A stretch of 45,764 nt of DNA, taken from the NCBI RefSeq assembly GCF_051652165.1, contig NZ_JBOFTR010000018.1:1-45764 (forward strand), written 5' to 3'. A model generated the notes under the pieces. It was not told the DNA's origin. It worked only from the letters and a program-made list of their open reading frames with translations, and did not search any database. The position numbers and the translations under genes are program-made. The stretch comes from Plesiomonas sp051652165. Its GTDB lineage: Bacteria > Pseudomonadota > Gammaproteobacteria > Enterobacterales > CAMTGL01. The stretch's first letter is position 1. Every line of letters begins with the position of its first letter. Shown piece by piece: positions 40,995 to 45,764 of this stretch.

Positions 40995-41285
40995 ATGCTC
41001 TATACCGTATCTCACTCACCGTATCAGAAAAATGTACTCGCACAACTACAACCACTGATATCGGAAAATGATGTCATTTTGCTTTGGGCAGATGGTGTTA
41101 TTGCAAGTTTAGCGGGAACAGAAAGTACGGAACAACTGCTGCAACGCAGTGTCAAAATATACGCTTTACAACCAGATTGTTTAGCCAGGGGGCTTGTTAC
41201 ACGCTTACACCCCATGATTGAACAAATTAACTATGATGCATGGGTAAAACTTACCGAACAACATCCAACACAATATGCATGTTAA
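40995..41285 (+). CDS. tusB: Sulfurtransferase complex subunit TusB
   Basis: A DsrH-type subunit of TusBCD. The 96-residue sequence LYTVSHSPYQKNVLAQLQ, DVILLWADGVIASLAG, VKIYALQPDCLARGLVTRL and WVKLTEQHPTQYAC matches E. coli TusB (95) in length and pattern. ATG 40995 lies 7 bases after AAGG; an earlier in-frame start would add 30 residues unlike the family. Confidence 0.92.
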   Translation: MLYTVSHSPYQKNVLAQLQPLISENDVILLWADGVIASLAGTESTEQLLQRSVKIYALQPDCLARGLVTRLHPMIEQINYDAWVKLTEQHPTQYAC

Positions 41286-41617
41286 TAATGGGGTTGCTAA
41301 CAATCTGAATACACTAGAAATAGAACCTTTAAAGCACGAATCTCAGCATAGAACGATAACAAAATCACCTCAACATGGATTAACACCGCCAATATAGCTT
41401 GTGCAATCCGTTGTCAGGTAACAACAATAAACGTACGCACGTGACGTGCGCTTAGGGATGACGATCATCAAAAACTACAGTATACTAATACATTGCTTTG
41501 AGTGCATATGTTGTATATTTCTTGACACCCTCAAAGCACGATTCTAGAATGCTGCGTCCCCATACTCTGGGGAGGATTTTTCACGTGTTTACGAAGTAAA
41601 ACCAGGAGCTATATTTA
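41286..41617. promoter_or_regulatory. Control region of the str operon
   Basis: A 332-base region between tusB and rpsL. Contents from left: GTTGT/ACAAC hairpin near 41410-41425; an odd palindrome CGCACGTGACGTGCG at 41436-41450; a 9-bp inverted repeat TGCTTTGAG (41494-41502) / CTCAAAGCA (41530-41538) spanning the -35 box; the main promoter; and a leader hairpin TCCCC/GGGGA (41557-41573). Nothing coding is visible. Confidence 0.7.
41522..41550 (+). promoter_or_regulatory. Sigma-70 promoter of rpsL-rpsG-fusA-tufA
   Basis: TTGACA (41522-41527), 17 bases, TAGAAT (41545-41550): a near-consensus promoter. The downstream leader GTGTTTACGAAG...ACCAGGAGC before rpsL resembles that of E. coli. Confidence 0.93.
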
Positions 41618-41992
41618 ATGGCAACTATTAACCAGCTAGTACGCAAACCGCGTACCCAGAACGTTGAAAAGAGCAACGTTCCTGCGCTGCAAGCTTGTCC
41701 ACAAAAGCGTGGCGTATGTACTCGTGTATATACTACCACTCCAAAAAAACCAAACTCTGCTCTGCGTAAAGTTTGTCGTGTACGTTTAACTAACGGTTTT
41801 GAAGTTACCTCCTACATCGGCGGTGAAGGTCATAACCTGCAAGAGCACTCCGTTGTGCTGATCCGTGGCGGTCGTGTTAAAGACTTGCCAGGTGTGCGTT
41901 ACCACACCGTTCGCGGCGCACTCGACTGTGCAGGCGTTAAAGACCGTAAGCAATCTCGTTCCAAGTACGGTGTAAAACGTCCTAAGTCTTAA
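41618..41992 (+). CDS. rpsL: 30S ribosomal protein S12
   Basis: S12 sits at the decoding centre and controls fidelity. The 124-residue protein is almost identical to E. coli RpsL. Residues Lys43 (in TPKKPNSALRK) and Lys88 (in GGRVKDLPGVRYH), the usual sites of streptomycin-resistance changes, have the wild-type amino acid. ATG 41618 follows AGGAGC. First gene of the str operon. Confidence 0.99.
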   Translation: MATINQLVRKPRTQNVEKSNVPALQACPQKRGVCTRVYTTTPKKPNSALRKVCRVRLTNGFEVTSYIGGEGHNLQEHSVVLIRGGRVKDLPGVRYHTVRGALDCAGVKDRKQSRSKYGVKRPKS

Positions 41993-42083
41993 TGGTTCTC
42001 CGTTAAGTAAGGCCAAACACCCCTATACAAATCAAAAACTCTTTGAGTTTTGGATAACCTGAAGTTTTAAACGGAGAATTCCT

Positions 42084-42554
42084 ATGCCACGTCGTCGCGT
42101 GATTGGTCAACGTAAAATTCTGCCGGATCCAAAGTTCGGATCTGAGCTGTTGGCTAAATTCATTAACGTTGTGATGGTAGACGGTAAGAAGTCTACTGCT
42201 GAATCAATCGTATACACAGCGCTGGAAATCCTGGCCCAGCGTTCTGGTAAAGATCACCTGGTTGCTTTTGAAACTGCACTGGACAACATCCGTCCAACAG
42301 TGGAAGTTAAAGCTCGCCGTGTTGGTGGCTCTACTTACCAAGTACCTGTTGAAGTGCGTCCTGTGCGTCGTAACGCACTGGGTATGCGCTGGCTGGTCGA
42401 TGCCGCTCGTAAGCGCGGTGAAAAATCCATGGCACAGCGTCTAGCGAATGAACTGTCTGATGCTGCAGACAACAAAGGTACTGCAGTTAAGAAACGTGAA
42501 GACGTTCACCGCATGGCCGAAGCCAACAAGGCGTTCGCTCACTACCGCTGGTAA
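42084..42554 (+). CDS. rpsG: 30S ribosomal protein S7
   Basis: S7 starts assembly of the 30S head and is the translational repressor of the str operon. The 156-residue protein equals the short form of E. coli S7, starting PRRRVIGQRKILPDPKFGS and ending AFAHYRW. In E. coli S7 binds the rpsL-rpsG intercistronic mRNA; the corresponding gap here (41993-42083) contains AAAACTC/GAGTTTT, able to form a stem. ATG 42084 follows CGGAG. Confidence 0.99.
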   Translation: MPRRRVIGQRKILPDPKFGSELLAKFINVVMVDGKKSTAESIVYTALEILAQRSGKDHLVAFETALDNIRPTVEVKARRVGGSTYQVPVEVRPVRRNALGMRWLVDAARKRGEKSMAQRLANELSDAADNKGTAVKKREDVHRMAEANKAFAHYRW

Positions 42555-42561
42555 TACCGAA

Positions 42562-42590
42562 AAGTGCAGACTCTATTGGGGTCTGCACTT
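42562..42590 (+). other. Strong hairpin in the rpsG-fusA gap
   Basis: AAGTGCAGAC (42562-42571) pairs perfectly with GTCTGCACTT (42581-42590), loop of 9 bases, followed by CCTTATTTTC. It looks like an attenuator, a partial terminator or an mRNA-processing site between two co-transcribed genes. Confidence 0.8.
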
Positions 42591-42638
42591 CCTTATTTTC
42601 CGACAGAAGAACGTCCTTAGTTCATAGAGGAAGACATT

Positions 42639-44753
42639 GTGGCTCGTACTACTCCTATCGAGCGCTACCGTAATATCGGTATTAGTGCTCACATTGATGC
42701 CGGTAAAACTACTACTACCGAACGTATTCTGTTCTACACCGGTGTAAACCACAAAATCGGTGAAGTTCATGACGGCGCAGCCACCATGGACTGGATGGAA
42801 CAGGAACAAGAGCGTGGTATTACCATCACCTCCGCAGCGACTACTGCATTCTGGTCAGGTATGGCTAAGCAGTACGAACCGCATCGCGTAAACATCATCG
42901 ACACCCCAGGGCACGTTGACTTCACCATCGAAGTAGAACGTTCGATGCGTGTACTGGACGGTGCGGTAATGGTTTACTGTGCGGTAGGTGGCGTTCAGCC
43001 ACAGTCTGAGACCGTATGGCGTCAGGCTAACAAATATAAAGTACCTCGTATCGCGTTCGTTAACAAAATGGACCGTATGGGTGCTAACTTCCTGAAAGTT
43101 GTTGGCCAGATCAAAAGTCGTCTGGGCGCGAACCCTGTTCCGCTGCAATTGGCAATTGGTGCTGAAGACGGCTTCACCGGTGTTATCGATCTGGTGAAAA
43201 TGAAAGCCATCAACTGGAACGATGAAGACCATGGTGTGACCTTCGAATACGAAGATATCCCAGCTGCAATGCAGGATCTGGCTGACGAATGGCACCAGAA
43301 CCTGATCGAATCTGCTGCAGAAGCGTCTGAAGAGCTGATGGATAAATACCTGGGTGGTGAAGAACTGACTGAAGAAGAGATCAAAAAAGCTCTGCGTCAG
43401 CGCGTTCTAAACAACGAAATCATCCTGGTAACCTGTGGTTCTGCGTTTAAGAACAAAGGTGTTCAGGCGATGCTGGATGCGGTAGTTGACTACCTGCCAT
43501 CCCCAGTTGACGTGCCTGCGATCAACGGCATCCTAGACGACGGTAAAGATACACCGGCAGAGCGTCAGGCAAGTGACAAAGAGCCATTTGCTGCACTGGC
43601 GTTCAAAATTGCTACCGACCCATTCGTGGGTAACCTGACCTTCTTCCGCGTTTACTCTGGTGTGGTTAACTCCGGTGACACCATCCTGAACTCTGTGAAG
43701 TCAGCACGTGAGCGTTTTGGCCGTATCGTACAGATGCACGCTAACAAACGTGAAGAGATCAAAGAAGTTCGTGCAGGCGACATCGCTGCCGCTATTGGTC
43801 TGAAAGACGTGACCACGGGTGACACTCTATGTGACCCAGCTCACCCAATCATTCTAGAGCGTATGGAATTCCCAGAGCCGGTAATTTCTATTGCAGTTGA
43901 ACCAAAAACCAAAGCTGACCAAGAAAAAATGGGTCTAGCTCTGGGCCGTCTGGCAAAAGAAGACCCGTCTTTCCGCGTATGGACTGACGAAGAGTCTGGC
44001 CAGACTATCATCGCCGGTATGGGTGAATTGCACCTGGACATCATCGTTGACCGTATGAAGCGTGAATTCAACGTTGAAGCGAACGTAGGTAAACCTCAGG
44101 TTGCTTACCGCGAAGCGATTCGTGCGAAAGTTACTGATGTTGAAGGTAAACATGCTAAGCAGTCTGGTGGTCGTGGTCAGTATGGTCACGTTGTGATCGA
44201 CATGTACCCACTGGAGCCAGGCTCTAACCCGAAAGGTTACGAGTTCATCAACGACATCAAAGGTGGTGTAATTCCTGGCGAATACATCCCAGCCGTTGAT
44301 AAAGGCATCCAGGAACAGCTGAAAGTGGGCCCTCTGGCTGGCTATCCAGTTGTTGACATGGGTGTCCGTCTACATTTCGGTTCTTACCATGACGTTGACT
44401 CCTCTGAACTGGCGTTTAAACTGGCTGCATCTCTTGCCTTTAAAGAAGGCTTTAAGAGAGCAAACCCAGTTCTGCTTGAGCCAATCATGAAGGTTGAAGT
44501 AGAAACTCCTGAAGAGAACACTGGTGATGTTATCGGTGACTTGAGCCGTCGTCGCGGTTTACTGCGTGGTCAAGAATCCGATGTAACTGGCGTTAAGATC
44601 CATGCTGAAGTTCCGCTGTCTGAAATGTTCGGATATGCAACTCAGCTGCGTTCTCTGACTAAAGGTCGTGCATCATACACCATGGAATTCCTGAAGTATG
44701 ATGATGCGCCTAACAACGTTGCTCAGGCCGTTATTGAAGCCCGTGGTAAGTAA
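42639..44753 (+). CDS. fusA: Elongation factor G
   Basis: EF-G is the GTPase that drives ribosomal translocation and, with RRF, recycling. The 704-residue protein (E. coli also 704) has G1 AHIDAGKTTTTERI (residues 17-30), G2 RGITITSAATT, G3 DTPGHVDF, G4 NKMDRMGAN, and domain IV-V segments. GTG 42639 is the start, after AGAGGAAG, as in E. coli. It is the third gene of the str operon. Confidence 0.99.
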   Translation: MARTTPIERYRNIGISAHIDAGKTTTTERILFYTGVNHKIGEVHDGAATMDWMEQEQERGITITSAATTAFWSGMAKQYEPHRVNIIDTPGHVDFTIEVERSMRVLDGAVMVYCAVGGVQPQSETVWRQANKYKVPRIAFVNKMDRMGANFLKVVGQIKSRLGANPVPLQLAIGAEDGFTGVIDLVKMKAINWNDEDHGVTFEYEDIPAAMQDLADEWHQNLIESAAEASEELMDKYLGGEELTEEEIKKALRQRVLNNEIILVTCGSAFKNKGVQAMLDAVVDYLPSPVDVPAINGILDDGKDTPAERQASDKEPFAALAFKIATDPFVGNLTFFRVYSGVVNSGDTILNSVKSARERFGRIVQMHANKREEIKEVRAGDIAAAIGLKDVTTGDTLCDPAHPIILERMEFPEPVISIAVEPKTKADQEKMGLALGRLAKEDPSFRVWTDEESGQTIIAGMGELHLDIIVDRMKREFNVEANVGKPQVAYREAIRAKVTDVEGKHAKQSGGRGQYGHVVIDMYPLEPGSNPKGYEFINDIKGGVIPGEYIPAVDKGIQEQLKVGPLAGYPVVDMGVRLHFGSYHDVDSSELAFKLAASLAFKEGFKRANPVLLEPIMKVEVETPEENTGDVIGDLSRRRGLLRGQESDVTGVKIHAEVPLSEMFGYATQLRSLTKGRASYTMEFLKYDDAPNNVAQAVIEARGK

Positions 44754-44790
44754 TCCACAGGATTAAAACCCAGGATTAAACCTAAGTCCC

Positions 44791-44814
44791 GTGCTCTCTC
44801 CAAAGGGAGAGCAC
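44791..44814 (+). other. Hairpin in the fusA-tufA gap
   Basis: GTGCTCTCTC (44791-44800) pairs with GGGAGAGCAC (44805-44814), one G-T pair, loop CAAA, then TATAGT and the tufA ribosome site AAGGA. No T-run, so it is a structural or processing element rather than a full terminator. Confidence 0.75.
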
Positions 44815-44833
44815 TATAGTAAGGAATATAGCC

Positions 44834-45764
<931 letters not shown>

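Overview
The window is a chromosomal segment from a gammaproteobacterium of the order Enterobacterales. The evidence is the order of housekeeping genes, which follows the Escherichia coli layout closely (aroK-aroB-damX-dam-rpe-gph-trpS; yhfK-crp-prkB-yheU-yheS-kefG-kefB-yheV-slyD-slyX-fkpA-yheO-tusDCB-rpsL-rpsG-fusA-tufA), and near-identical proteins such as Crp, RpsL and EF-Tu. Base composition looks moderate to AT-leaning, lowest around murB and in the intergenic spaces. The species cannot be fixed from sequence alone; the missing genes relative to E. coli suggest a lineage outside the Escherichia/Salmonella group.

Layout. 1-124: 3' end of a 5S rRNA and its terminator, closing an rRNA operon. 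270-2275: murB and birA. 2372-4933: mrcA (PBP1A) on the minus strand. 5107-9871: a five-gene pilM-N-O-P-Q (hof/com) operon with a full-length secretin. 10085-17084: aroK, aroB, damX, dam, rpe, gph, trpS. 17311-20078: the cytosine operon behind a well-formed PurR operator, with codB interrupted by one amber codon and codA intact. 20460-23538: ravA-viaA. 23793-24140: a YegP-family protein. 24220-25398: tsgA (minus). 25673-26430: a ymgG-ymgD pair. 26684-27259: pabA, followed by a decayed argD fragment. 27663-34035: yhfK, crp, prkB, yheU, yheS, all minus. 34151-37529: kefG-kefB-yheV and slyD. 37682-37903: slyX (minus). 38370-41285: fkpA, yheO, tusDCB. 41522 to the end: the str operon rpsL-rpsG-fusA-tufA, with tufA cut by the window edge.

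Functionally this is core physiology: cell wall (murB, mrcA, damX), shikimate and folate branches (aroK, aroB, pabA), DNA methylation (dam), pentose phosphate and glycolate metabolism (rpe, gph), pyrimidine salvage (codBA), glutathione-gated K+ efflux (kefGB), tRNA 2-thiouridylation (tusDCB), protein folding (slyD, fkpA) and translation (trpS, str operon). I see no insertion sequence, prophage, CRISPR array, tRNA or attachment site.

No clearly new multi-gene system is visible. The most informative oddities are: (i) a previously hidden argD relic immediately after pabA; (ii) codB broken by a single amber codon while codA and the PurR operator remain; (iii) the ymgG-ymgD pair, a tandemly repeated glycine-zipper protein next to a small two-cysteine HdeA-like periplasmic protein, whose joint function is, as far as I know, undescribed; (iv) a full-length PilQ where E. 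coli has a much shorter HofQ; (v) several perfect inverted repeats in regulatory positions (rpsL promoter, yheU and crp upstream regions, rpsG-fusA and fusA-tufA gaps).
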